DNA of 6,744 nucleotides from Kiritimatiellales bacterium (GCA_015486775.1 WFRA01000247.1:1-6744), one strand, 5' to 3'; positions 1-6,267 are shown, counted from the first letter of the stretch. The notes: generated from the sequence alone by a model not told the origin. Numbers and translations are program-made.

Positions 1-1394
1 GAGGTAACCCCATCATTACTATACAAATCAATTAATGTATCCCAAGTCGAAGTATCGTAAAGTAACGACTGGCTGGCACCTGTGCTCCAGCTGTTACCTA
101 CTATTACCGTTCCGCTAACAGGCCGACCCCTCTCGTTTCGGAACTGATTTCCGAGGTTGATGTCGCAAGTATGCCCAGAACCATTATCCCTATTCCCAAA
201 TACATTCTTAACAACTACCGTAAAATCATCCTCTATTTTAACATGCGCATACGCATTATTGTAAAAGCTGTTATAGGCTACAACATTGTGCCTAGCATAA
301 TCCATCATGGTGCCGTCATCGCCATCGTAGGAAAAGGTTTGTTCCCCTAACTCGGTGGCATTGAAATTCCACCGCTCCTCCGCGTTTTTCGAGGCCTGCC
401 GCGAGGCCACCCACACGCCGGTGCGCTCGTCGTGGATAATATTATGGAATATCTGGTTGAAGCTGCTGTGCTGGTAGCGCTTGGTTCCGTTTTCCCCGGC
501 ATTCTTGTAGAGCTTGATGCCGGCTCGAACGGGAAAATCCTGCACCCAGTTGTTGTAGTAGAGCTCGTTGTGGAAAATCTGGTTGTGCGCGGAGGAGTCG
601 ATGGCAATGCCCTCGCGCCAGTTATGGTGGATGACGCAGTCGATAATGGTGGAAAAACGTGATTCCCTTTCCAGATAAATCCCTACCGCCCCGTTATTTT
701 CCACGTCCAGATTCTGCATGAAATAGAACTCACTGTAGGCTGGCACATAGACTCCATTACCGGTGACATAGGTACTGCTGTCCTCCGGATTTTTAATTTT
801 GCCATTGGTCGTTATGCGCATGTTTATTAAACTGATGCGCTGAGGCGCATGCTTATAGAGCAATCCCCTGGACGAACCATTGAAATAGGCCTCTTCCGGA
901 ATCTCCTCGGTCGTGTTTCCATCGCCGTCGAAATCGTTGGAGTCCTTTTCCCTGACACGCCTGAGGTAGACCCCGTGGCCGCTCCAGTTCTGGACGACAC
1001 AGTTCTTGATCGTGCTTCCGCTGATATCAACCGCGGGCTGCCCCGCCCCGTTGGCCTGGCTGGCAACGATGCCTATATATTTGAAATAGCGCGTCGGGTT
1101 TCCCGGAAAGTAGAGGGAGTTCCACTCCAGCCCAGGGACATTGTTGCTCAAGGCATCGCCATGAAACTCCGAGCCGTCGATAATGCAGTGGTTTCCGTCG
1201 AACACCACATCCTTTGCGCCGATCTGGATCTGCCCATTGAAGGTGGCACCCTCCGGCATCAGGCGGACATCTTGCGTGACAACATAATAGCTCTTCCCAT
1301 CAATCTTTCCGTTTGAAATCAAAACATCCAGCGGTGTACCTCCAAGCACCGAACATGTTGCGGAAAGCAGTAAACACATAATTAATTTGTTCAT
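1..1394 (-). CDS. Secreted right-handed parallel β-helix protein, 3' end beyond the window
   Basis: The reading frame is open from an ATG at 1394 to the window edge (464 codons, no stop), so the C-terminus is missing. The start is supported by an AGGAAGGA ribosome binding site 6 nt upstream. Residues 1-19 form a short Lys-containing, hydrophobic signal peptide (MNKLIMCLLL...). After about residue 60 the protein shows β-helix-like repeats: 'VVFDGNHCIIDGS' (63-75), 'STIIDCVIHHN' (248-258), 'HNQIFHNELYYNN' (270-282), 'FNQIFHNIIHD' (312-322) and 'RHNVVAYNSFYNN' (368-380). This N-x-[IVF]-x-x-N spacing is typical of NosD/PbH1 coils found in polysaccharide lyases, mannuronan epimerases and some hydrolases. 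An acidic D-F-D-G-D-G loop at 154-159 could bind calcium. The catalytic family cannot be assigned. It is transcribed after the GH130 gene across a 143-nt gap. The fold is fairly sure; the enzymatic role is inferred. Confidence 0.85.
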   Translation of the reverse strand, partial: MNKLIMCLLLSATCSVLGGTPLDVLISNGKIDGKSYYVVTQDVRLMPEGATFNGQIQIGAKDVVFDGNHCIIDGSEFHGDALSNNVPGLEWNSLYFPGNPTRYFKYIGIVASQANGAGQPAVDISGSTIKNCVVQNWSGHGVYLRRVREKDSNDFDGDGNTTEEIPEEAYFNGSSRGLLYKHAPQRISLINMRITTNGKIKNPEDSSTYVTGNGVYVPAYSEFYFMQNLDVENNGAVGIYLERESRFSTIIDCVIHHNWREGIAIDSSAHNQIFHNELYYNNWVQDFPVRAGIKLYKNAGENGTKRYQHSSFNQIFHNIIHDERTGVWVASRQASKNAEERWNFNATELGEQTFSYDGDDGTMMDYARHNVVAYNSFYNNAYAHVKIEDDFTVVVKNVFGNRDNGSGHTCDINLGNQFRNERGRPVSGTVIVGNSWSTGASQSLLYDTSTWDTLIDLYSNDGVT

Positions 1395-1537
1395 TTTGCA
1401 TCCTTCCTTTTTCCCTTTTTCTTTTTAATAAAGCGAAAATATGACGGCTATCACGCTATTCGCCCGGAACCAACTGAGGCTCCCACCAACAAAGGCAAGC
1501 CCTAGATTTTTCTGCGGATTTCAAAAACAGAATCTTT
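1395..1537. other. Intergenic spacer between the GH130 and β-helix genes
   Basis: This 143-nt spacer holds the purine-rich leader and ribosome binding site of the β-helix gene. I see no convincing intrinsic terminator after the GH130 stop: only a weak 5-bp TTCTG/CAGAA pairing, with no following T-run on the minus strand. I also see no clear -35/-10 pair. Read-through from the GH130 gene is therefore the simplest reading. Confidence 0.4.
1401..1408 (-). promoter_or_regulatory. Ribosome binding site of the β-helix gene
   Basis: On the minus strand AGGAAGGA lies 6 nt before the ATG at 1394. It is the 3' end of a 26-nt uninterrupted purine run (1401-1426). Confidence 0.7.
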
Positions 1538-2485
1538 CTACAAGGCGGAATCTTCCAGGCAGGATTCGATCAAGTCGTCGATCCGGGCAAAGGCCAGCCC
1601 GACAACCTGATCGGCGGCACCATAGTAGATGCGCAGCGTGCCGTCATCCTCTAGGATGGTTCCATTCGTAAAGACCACATTCACGGACTGCCCCAGAAAC
1701 TCGTACTCCTTTTCCGGGGCAAGGATCGCCCGCGTGCTGCAACCGAGAACCTTGGAAGGGTCGTCGAGATCCAGCAGCATCACGCCAAGGCTGTAGACTT
1801 CGTCGGTGCACTGGCGGCGCACGCCGTGGATGATGCAGAGCCACCCCTGCTCCGTCCGGATCGGCACGGAACCGGGGCCTATCTTGCGCTCGCCCCAGTC
1901 GAGGCAGGACTTCGAGAGCACTCGGCGGGGGCGGCCCCAATAAATCAAGTCCGGAGACCGGCTGCACCAGATGTCGAACGAGTTGTCGTTCGGGCGGTCG
2001 AGCCGCCAGTATTCGCCGCTGATTTTTTCGGGGAACAGCACGCCGTTGCGGTTGTCCGGCAGGCTGATCAGATCCACCCATTCCAAAGTCTGGAAATCAT
2101 CGTCGATCTTAAAGAGGCCAATCTGGCAGGTTGCGCCGTTGGTCACATCCGCCGCATGGGTGATGTAGTACTGCCCCTCCAGATTGACCACGCGCGGATC
2201 CCAGTAGGACTTGGTCGGATGGACATATTCCATAAAGAGCGGGTTGTCCACCGGCATGGCAAGCGGCTCCGGACGGGGCGTAAACTGGATTCCGTCATCG
2301 GAATCGCACACCCACATATACCGGCCAAACGAGGAGTCCTCGCACCGGGCAACCATCACATACTTTCCGTCCTTCTTTACGATCCCACAGTTAAAGACGG
2401 AAACAATATCGCCCGGGAAATCCTCCGCCGTCAAAATGGGATTGCCTTCGAAGCGGTTCACAATTCTCTTTTTCGGTTTAACCAT
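1538..2485 (-). CDS. GH130-like β-mannoside/glycoside phosphorylase
   Basis: A 315-residue protein without a signal peptide, so cytoplasmic, and of normal length for GH130. The frame is open upstream to 2590, but the ATG at 2485 has AAAGGA 8 nt upstream; ATGs at 2494 and 2491 overlap that site. Family-like motifs: 'NRFEGNPIL' (10-18), 'VFNCGIVKKDGKYVMVARCE' (30-49), 'WDPRVV' (95-100), 'DNRNGVLFPEK' (144-154), 'ERKIGPGSVPI' (199-209), 'GWLCIIHGV' (214-222), 'LLDLDDP' (237-243) and 'LRIYYGAAD' (284-292). D96 is in or near the position expected for the general acid. R146, R164, K201 and H220 correspond by motif to the phosphate-contacting Arg/Arg/Lys/His set known in GH130 phosphorylases. This favours phosphorolysis over hydrolysis, releasing a sugar 1-phosphate. 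The exact substrate (mannosyl-mannose, mannosyl-GlcNAc or mannosyl-glucose) is not readable. It starts 25 nt after the aldolase stop, so the two are very likely co-transcribed. GH43/GH32-like five-bladed propellers are the alternative. Confidence 0.85.
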   Translation of the reverse strand: MVKPKKRIVNRFEGNPILTAEDFPGDIVSVFNCGIVKKDGKYVMVARCEDSSFGRYMWVCDSDDGIQFTPRPEPLAMPVDNPLFMEYVHPTKSYWDPRVVNLEGQYYITHAADVTNGATCQIGLFKIDDDFQTLEWVDLISLPDNRNGVLFPEKISGEYWRLDRPNDNSFDIWCSRSPDLIYWGRPRRVLSKSCLDWGERKIGPGSVPIRTEQGWLCIIHGVRRQCTDEVYSLGVMLLDLDDPSKVLGCSTRAILAPEKEYEFLGQSVNVVFTNGTILEDDGTLRIYYGAADQVVGLAFARIDDLIESCLEDSAL

Positions 2486-2493
2486 TTCCATCA

Positions 2494-2499
2494 TCCTTT
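2494..2499 (-). promoter_or_regulatory. Ribosome binding site that decides the GH130 start
   Basis: AAAGGA on the minus strand is 8 nt before the ATG at 2485. It overlaps the in-frame ATG at 2494 and nearly abuts the one at 2491, which argues for the third ATG of the cluster as the start. Confidence 0.6.
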
Positions 2500-2510
2500 C
2501 TTTCGGCCGA

Positions 2511-3467
2511 TCACTCAACACCGGCCAATTCCCGGCGGGGCGGCTGTTTGGCACCGACCGTCCGGAACTGGTCATAAAGGCGTACCGCATGGATCAGATC
2601 GCGGGCATCGGAGAACGACAGGGCGCGATCCAGCCGCACGCGCGAGGTGATTCCCAGATTCCGGTACTGGAGAAACATTTTTGCATTCTGCGGATAGCCA
2701 TCGTTCGCGATCAGGGGATCCACCGCCTCCAGGAAGCACTGGATCTCCTCCGCGCGCTCCGGGTCGCAGTCGAAGGTTTCGCACAATTCGACAAAAATTT
2801 CCGGGAAAAAGTTTGCCCCGGTTCCCGAATAGCCGCTTCCGCCCGCCCGGAGCGAATCCAGCAGCGTCAGCGAATGGGCGTTGTAGAACCGCAGCGGCGT
2901 CCCCTCGATGGCCTCGATCTTTTGCCGGATCTTCGCCGCATCGCAGCAGGTATCCTTGTGGAAAAAGAAGCGGCCGGTTTCCGCGATCCGCCGCAGCGCC
3001 GCCGGGGAGAGCAGCCGGTGGTACGGGGTCGGCGCCTCGTAGATAGCCAGGGGAATGGAACCGGTGAGTTCCAGCAACTCGCCGATCCGTGCCAGAAGCG
3101 CCTCCTCGTCTTCGTCCTCGCCCACCATCATCGAAGCGGTGATCGCCACGAAGTCGGCGCCGGCATCCGCCACCTGCCGGACAAATCCCGCCTGCTCCTC
3201 GACGGGTCTGCCATTCAGGATCGCCCCGCCAACGATCGGAATCCGTCCCGCCACCTGGCCAACCGTCCGCTGGACAATCCCCAAAATTTCAGATCGCTCA
3301 AGCGCCGTTATCTCCGTTGACCAGCAGGCGGAGAAAAGCGCCGAAGCTCCATTCGAGAGATAGAACCCGACCAGCTCGTCAAGCCCTTCCCAGTCCACCT
3401 CTCCGTTGTCGAGGAACGGCTGCAGCATGACCGGCACGATTCCCCGTTCCAGATTTTCTGTATTCAT
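2511..3467 (-). CDS. DapA/NanA-superfamily class I aldolase, substrate unknown
   Basis: A 318-residue cytoplasmic (β/α)8 protein of the dihydrodipicolinate synthase/N-acetylneuraminate lyase superfamily. The frame is open upstream to 3545, but the ATG at 3467 has AGGGAAAG just upstream and begins the family-like sequence 'GIVPVMLQPF' (9-18). The Schiff-base lysine is K171 in 'FFFHKDTCCDAAKI', and the catalytic tyrosine is Y143 in 'LAIYEAP'. The glycine-rich 'GGSGYSGTGANFFPEIF' segment also fits. Differences from true DapA: the pyruvate-binding GTTGE loop is 'CWSTE' (48-52); the usual PYY segment reads 'TASMM' (110-114); and the DapA substrate-binding Arg after Y-N-V-P-S is absent, with an Arg three residues later (R151). 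Lysine biosynthesis is therefore unlikely, and a retro-aldol or dehydratase reaction on a sugar acid is more plausible. The gene sits 25 nt upstream of the GH130 gene, which suggests a shared catabolic role. Confidence 0.88.
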   Translation of the reverse strand: MNTENLERGIVPVMLQPFLDNGEVDWEGLDELVGFYLSNGASALFSACWSTEITALERSEILGIVQRTVGQVAGRIPIVGGAILNGRPVEEQAGFVRQVADAGADFVAITASMMVGEDEDEEALLARIGELLELTGSIPLAIYEAPTPYHRLLSPAALRRIAETGRFFFHKDTCCDAAKIRQKIEAIEGTPLRFYNAHSLTLLDSLRAGGSGYSGTGANFFPEIFVELCETFDCDPERAEEIQCFLEAVDPLIANDGYPQNAKMFLQYRNLGITSRVRLDRALSFSDARDLIHAVRLYDQFRTVGAKQPPRRELAGVE

Positions 3468-3471
3468 TTGT

Positions 3472-3479
3472 CTTTCCCT
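3472..3479 (-). promoter_or_regulatory. Ribosome binding site of the aldolase gene
   Basis: AGGGAAAG on the minus strand, with the AGGGA core 7 nt before the ATG at 3467. It supports this start over the upstream in-frame ATG at 3545, which lies inside the stem-loop/3' region of the previous gene. Confidence 0.6.
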
Positions 3480-3497
3480 ATCGTTAAAAACACAACA

Positions 3498-3538
3498 ATC
3501 CCGCAGCCATTGAACACCATGCCCAGAGGCTGCGGGAT
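3498..3538 (-). terminator. Stem-loop terminator after the two-domain secreted protein gene
   Basis: ATCCCGCAGCC (3498-3508) and GGCTGCGGGAT (3528-3538) form a perfect 11-bp stem with a 19-nt loop. On the minus strand it is followed by TGTTGTGTTTTTAACG, a T-rich tract. It lies 19 nt past the stop codon at 3558-3560, as expected for an intrinsic terminator. The loop is longer and the T-run less immediate than ideal, so partial termination is possible. Only about 30 nt remain between the stem and the aldolase ATG. Confidence 0.75.
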
Positions 3539-3557
3539 CATGCAAACCGCTTGCTTG

Positions 3558-5249
3558 TTATTTTCCCGTGTCGACTTTATAGAACTTGGTGGCTTCGTCG
3601 GCCTTCACGTAGATCACCTTGTTCTGACCGGATGGCGTGGAATAGGTTAGATTGGTTTCTACGAAAGGAACATTCCCATCAATGGAATGCCCGACATTGG
3701 TCCAGCTTCCAAAAACAAGGTCGTTGATGCTTTTCGGATAGGACACCGATGGATTGGGAACATTGAGAACCATCTCCAGCGTATTGCTGCCAAATGGTTT
3801 CAAGCTGATAATCGTGGCGGGTAGAAGAACCGTGGATGGAACCACCGACTCCCAGGTTTTACCAATGCGGATTTCATCGATCGCCGCCTGATAGAGTCCA
3901 TCTCCATCATCATCCTTCCCCGCCCAGAGGGTCACCATGTTGGCAAAAAGGTCGCAGTTGGTAACGCCGCCCACAACCGTCCAACCTGAAACCTCCGACA
4001 AGTCGATCGTATCGCTTGTGGAGTAGGCCTTTAGATAGATCTCGTCGTCTCCCGAGGCATGCGCCACAATCTTGGTGACAATAAAATAGGGTTCTGTCGT
4101 AGCCGCATCGCCATCGGAATGCATGGAGGCCGGAAATATTCTTGCTTCGAATTTTTCACTACTGGAAATTCCTGCCTGCGTCGCTTTTGCGTAGCCTGTG
4201 GTTCTGAAATGGAAATCGAACCATTCCCCGCCACCATCGGCCGCCCCCCAACCGGTTCGCTGCATAATGAAGCTGGCGTAGTAGACCGCATCCGTGGAGA
4301 GGTCGATCCCCGTAAAATTCCGGTTGGCCGTATCGTGTCCAATGATAGATCCACCCACCGGGGTAAATGGCAAATTGGGCATCGACAAACTACTGGCAAC
4401 GACATTGTAGTTGGAACTGCTACGCCAATTCCCAGTCCATCCATCGACCGAACCGCCTTTACCCGTCAAGGAGCCTACCGAATAGTCGAACCCCTCGTAG
4501 GCAATCAGGTCGGACGAATTCTCGTCAGGTACCACATCCTCCCATGTCTCGCCAATACGAATCTCGTCGATCGCAGCTTGGTAGGGGGCGGCGGTTCCCG
4601 CCCAGAGGGTGATCTGCCCGACCGCAAGATCAAGGTTAGTGGGGGATGCCGTAACCATCCAGCCGGACGGTTCACTCAGGTCGACTGTATTGGTCGTGGA
4701 GTAGCCTTTCACATAAAGCTCGTCCACGGCATTGGAGTGGGTCACGAGCTTGGCGACGAGGAAGTATGGATCTTCCGATGCGGCGTTCCCGGCGCTGCGC
4801 GTAGAGGCGGGTGGAACCCGTGCCTCGAACTTTTCAGTGCTCGAAATGCCCGCCATGGCCAGATCGGTGTTTCCAGTGGTTCTGAAGTGGAAGTCGAACC
4901 ATTCCCCGCTACCACCGGAACCCCATCCGGTCCGCTTCGCGATAAAGCTGATGAAGTAGGTTCCTTCCTGGGAAAAATCGATTCCGTGGAACGTCCGGTT
5001 GACGTTGGAGTTTCCAACCACGGAACCGCCCGTCGTGGAAAAGGGTAGGTTGGGCATTTCTAGGCTGTTGGTAACGACAGTGTATTTGTCGCCGCTACCC
5101 CAGGGGGAACCCCAGCCGCTACCGCCATCCTGCCCGCTCAAGGTTCCCGGCGAATAATCGAACCCTTCATAGGCAAGCAACGCGGCCTCCGACGAAACCC
5201 CGATGGCCAAAAACAACCCAATCAATAATCCTGCATTTTTCTTTTTCAT
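3558..5249 (-). CDS. Secreted protein with two tandem YEGFDY lectin-like domains
   Basis: A 563-residue exported protein. The ATG at 5249 is preceded by AAGGAAGGAG 8 nt upstream and opens a clear signal peptide (MKKKN, then hydrophobic residues 7-18, cleavage near A22/A23). Two repeats follow: residues 23-242 and 247-472, joined by 'ENSS'. Each opens with AYEGFDY and contains RTGWG, GEWFDFHFRTTG, AGISS-EKFEAR, PYF-V-K-V-H, DLSE-SGW and a closing YQAAIDEIRIG-TW motif. These look like concanavalin/LamG-type β-sandwiches that could bind glycans (inference). Residues 473-563 form a separate C-terminal module ending '...ATKFYKVDTGK', a style seen in secreted PVC-group proteins, with 'LVFGSWTNVG' inside. 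There is no PEP-CTERM tail, unlike its paralogue upstream at 5337-6155. No catalytic motif is recognised. The gene starts 39 nt after the hairpin of the preceding terminator. Confidence 0.85.
   Translation of the reverse strand: MKKKNAGLLIGLFLAIGVSSEAALLAYEGFDYSPGTLSGQDGGSGWGSPWGSGDKYTVVTNSLEMPNLPFSTTGGSVVGNSNVNRTFHGIDFSQEGTYFISFIAKRTGWGSGGSGEWFDFHFRTTGNTDLAMAGISSTEKFEARVPPASTRSAGNAASEDPYFLVAKLVTHSNAVDELYVKGYSTTNTVDLSEPSGWMVTASPTNLDLAVGQITLWAGTAAPYQAAIDEIRIGETWEDVVPDENSSDLIAYEGFDYSVGSLTGKGGSVDGWTGNWRSSSNYNVVASSLSMPNLPFTPVGGSIIGHDTANRNFTGIDLSTDAVYYASFIMQRTGWGAADGGGEWFDFHFRTTGYAKATQAGISSSEKFEARIFPASMHSDGDAATTEPYFIVTKIVAHASGDDEIYLKAYSTSDTIDLSEVSGWTVVGGVTNCDLFANMVTLWAGKDDDGDGLYQAAIDEIRIGKTWESVVPSTVLLPATIISLKPFGSNTLEMVLNVPNPSVSYPKSINDLVFGSWTNVGHSIDGNVPFVETNLTYSTPSGQNKVIYVKADEATKFYKVDTGK
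3834..4511 (-). repeat. YEGFDY domain, copy B2 (coding repeat)
   Basis: Encodes residues 247-472 of the two-domain protein. It is closest to the PEP-CTERM protein's domain around GGGEWFDFHFRTTGY, GWTVVG, VTLWAG and DDDGDGLYQAA. It carries the acidic DDDGDG insert that copy B1 lacks. Confidence 0.85.
4524..5183 (-). repeat. YEGFDY domain, copy B1 (coding repeat)
   Basis: Encodes residues 23-242 of the two-domain protein. It shares NSN-NR-F, GIDFSQEG, SFIAKRTGWG and AMAGISS with the PEP-CTERM protein's domain. Where the other two copies read DDDGDGLYQAA, this one has the shorter 'TAAPYQAA'. Confidence 0.85.
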
Positions 5250-5257
5250 CTCTCGCT

Positions 5258-5267
5258 CTCCTTCCTT
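5258..5267 (-). promoter_or_regulatory. Ribosome binding site of the two-domain protein gene
   Basis: AAGGAAGGAG on the minus strand, 8 nt before the ATG at 5249. An ATG further upstream in the same frame (5276) precedes this site and would add nine charged residues ahead of the signal peptide, so the later ATG is chosen. Confidence 0.7.
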
Positions 5268-5288
5268 GACAAGCACATTTCAAAAATA

Positions 5289-5322
5289 CGGGAGGGCTCC
5301 GCATGCACTCGAAGCCCTCCCG
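5289..5322 (-). terminator. Intrinsic terminator after the PEP-CTERM gene
   Basis: CGGGAGGGCT (5289-5298) pairs perfectly with AGCCCTCCCG (5313-5322): 10 bp, GC-rich, 14-nt loop. On the minus strand the hairpin is followed immediately by TATTTTTG. It begins 14 nt after the stop codon at 5337-5339. On the plus strand the hairpin is followed by an A-run, so it should act only on minus-strand transcription. Confidence 0.85.
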
Positions 5323-5336
5323 CAAAAAAAACCGAA

Positions 5337-6155
5337 CTAGATCATGAGCCTTCTAATGGCGATCAGTCCAGCGGAGCAGATGACGACCAGCCCCATGGTG
5401 CCGGGTTCCGGAATGACGTCGTTCCAAGTCTCGCCAACGCGGATCTCGTCGACTGCAGCTTGATAGAGACCATCGCCATCATCGTCACTTCCTGCCCAAA
5501 GGGTAACCATGCCAGCCAGAAGATCAATATCGGAAGTCGTTCCCACAACCGTCCAGCCTGTCGGTTCTGCCAAGTCGACCGTGTCGCTTTCGGAATAGGC
5601 CTTCAGGTAGATCTCGTCCGCCGCGGTTGGATGCGTCACAATCTTGGTCACCAGGAAGTAGGGATTGGTCGTGGCCGCGCTTCCGGCCTTGGTAACGCTC
5701 GTCGTAGACACCCGAGCCTCAAACTTTTCATCGCTTGAAATACCCGCCATTGCCGCGTCGGTATAGCCTGTGGTTCGGAAGTGGAAGTCAAACCATTCTC
5801 CGCCGCCATCGGTGGCACCCCAGCCCGTCCGTTTCGCGATGAAGCTGGCGTAGCGAACCCCCTCCTGAGAAAAATCGATCCCATCGGAAAAATTCCGATT
5901 CGCATTACTCTGCCCAATGATAGATCCCCCCGTTGTGGCAAAGGGCAGGTTGCTCATCGACAGGCTCTCCGCAACCACACTGTAGTTGTCGCCACCACTC
6001 CAAGACCCCGCCCATCCGGTGCCTCCATTCTTTCCTCCCAGATCACCGGTTGGATAATCGAAGCCTTCATAGACAAGCAAGGCAGCCTGCGAGGCGCTTC
6101 CCACCGCCAGCACCGCTACCGCCAACCAAGCCATGCATCTCATTTTTTTGTTCAT
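5337..6155 (-). CDS. Secreted PEP-CTERM protein with one YEGFDY lectin-like domain
   Basis: A 272-residue exported protein. The ATG at 6155 has AAGGAG 9 nt upstream and starts a classical signal peptide (MNKKMRCM, hydrophobic residues 9-18, cleavage near A24). The in-frame upstream ATG at 6245 would put about 30 polar residues before it. Residues 25-250 form one YEGFDY domain, the paralogue of the two in the gene at 3558-5249. The tail is a textbook PEP-CTERM signal: 'VIPEPGT' (247-253), a hydrophobic segment (254-267), then 'RRLMI'. In known systems an exosortase (EpsH/XrtA type) cleaves near the PEP motif and releases or attaches the protein at the cell surface in exopolysaccharide-producing bacteria. 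No exosortase gene is in this window. A DDDGDG loop before 'LYQAAVDEIRVG' could bind calcium. The domain fold and glycan binding are inferred; the sorting signal is directly visible. Confidence 0.9.
   Translation of the reverse strand: MNKKMRCMAWLAVAVLAVGSASQAALLVYEGFDYPTGDLGGKNGGTGWAGSWSGGDNYSVVAESLSMSNLPFATTGGSIIGQSNANRNFSDGIDFSQEGVRYASFIAKRTGWGATDGGGEWFDFHFRTTGYTDAAMAGISSDEKFEARVSTTSVTKAGSAATTNPYFLVTKIVTHPTAADEIYLKAYSESDTVDLAEPTGWTVVGTTSDIDLLAGMVTLWAGSDDDGDGLYQAAVDEIRVGETWNDVIPEPGTMGLVVICSAGLIAIRRLMI
5406..6083 (-). repeat. YEGFDY domain, copy P (coding repeat)
   Basis: Encodes residues 25-250 of the PEP-CTERM protein, from LLVYEGFDY to VGETWNDVIPE. It resembles both B1 and B2 but in different segments: the IDFSQEG/AKRTGWG part is like B1 and the GGGEWFDF/DDDGDGLYQAA part is like B2. 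Confidence 0.85.
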
Positions 6156-6164
6156 CTCTCTGTT

Positions 6165-6170
6165 CTCCTT
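6165..6170 (-). promoter_or_regulatory. Ribosome binding site of the PEP-CTERM gene
   Basis: AAGGAG on the minus strand, 9 nt before the ATG at 6155. It fixes the start of the PEP-CTERM protein. Confidence 0.7.
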
Positions 6171-6267
6171 GTTGTTTGTGTTTCCCGTTTCATCTCCGCA
6201 TCGAGGCGCAATCCCTGCAACACCTCTCCGCCCTCCGCCTAGCAAGAGCCCAAGCCAAGCGTCGGTG

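Noticed and set aside
849..1316. 155-codon plus-strand open frame inside the β-helix region
   Set aside because: The minus strand carries an uninterrupted 464-codon frame with signal peptide and β-helix repeats, so this is a shadow.
2211..3320. 369-codon plus-strand open frame antisense to the aldolase and GH130 genes
   Set aside because: It crosses the boundary of two well-supported minus-strand genes, has no recognisable motif, is rich in Arg/Gly/Ala as expected for GC-rich antisense DNA, and has no convincing ribosome binding site.
4059..5048. 329-codon plus-strand open frame antisense to the two-domain protein
   Set aside because: It mirrors the repeated minus-strand domain, which is confirmed by its signal peptide and paralogues. 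The antisense product has no family-like pattern.
6241..6258. Sigma-54-like motif TTGGC...TTGCT upstream of the PEP-CTERM gene (minus strand)
   Set aside because: PEP-CTERM genes are sometimes sigma-54 dependent, but the spacing here is one base longer than the strict -24/-12 arrangement (8 rather than 7 nt between TTGGC and TTGC). I prefer the TTGACA promoter just upstream.
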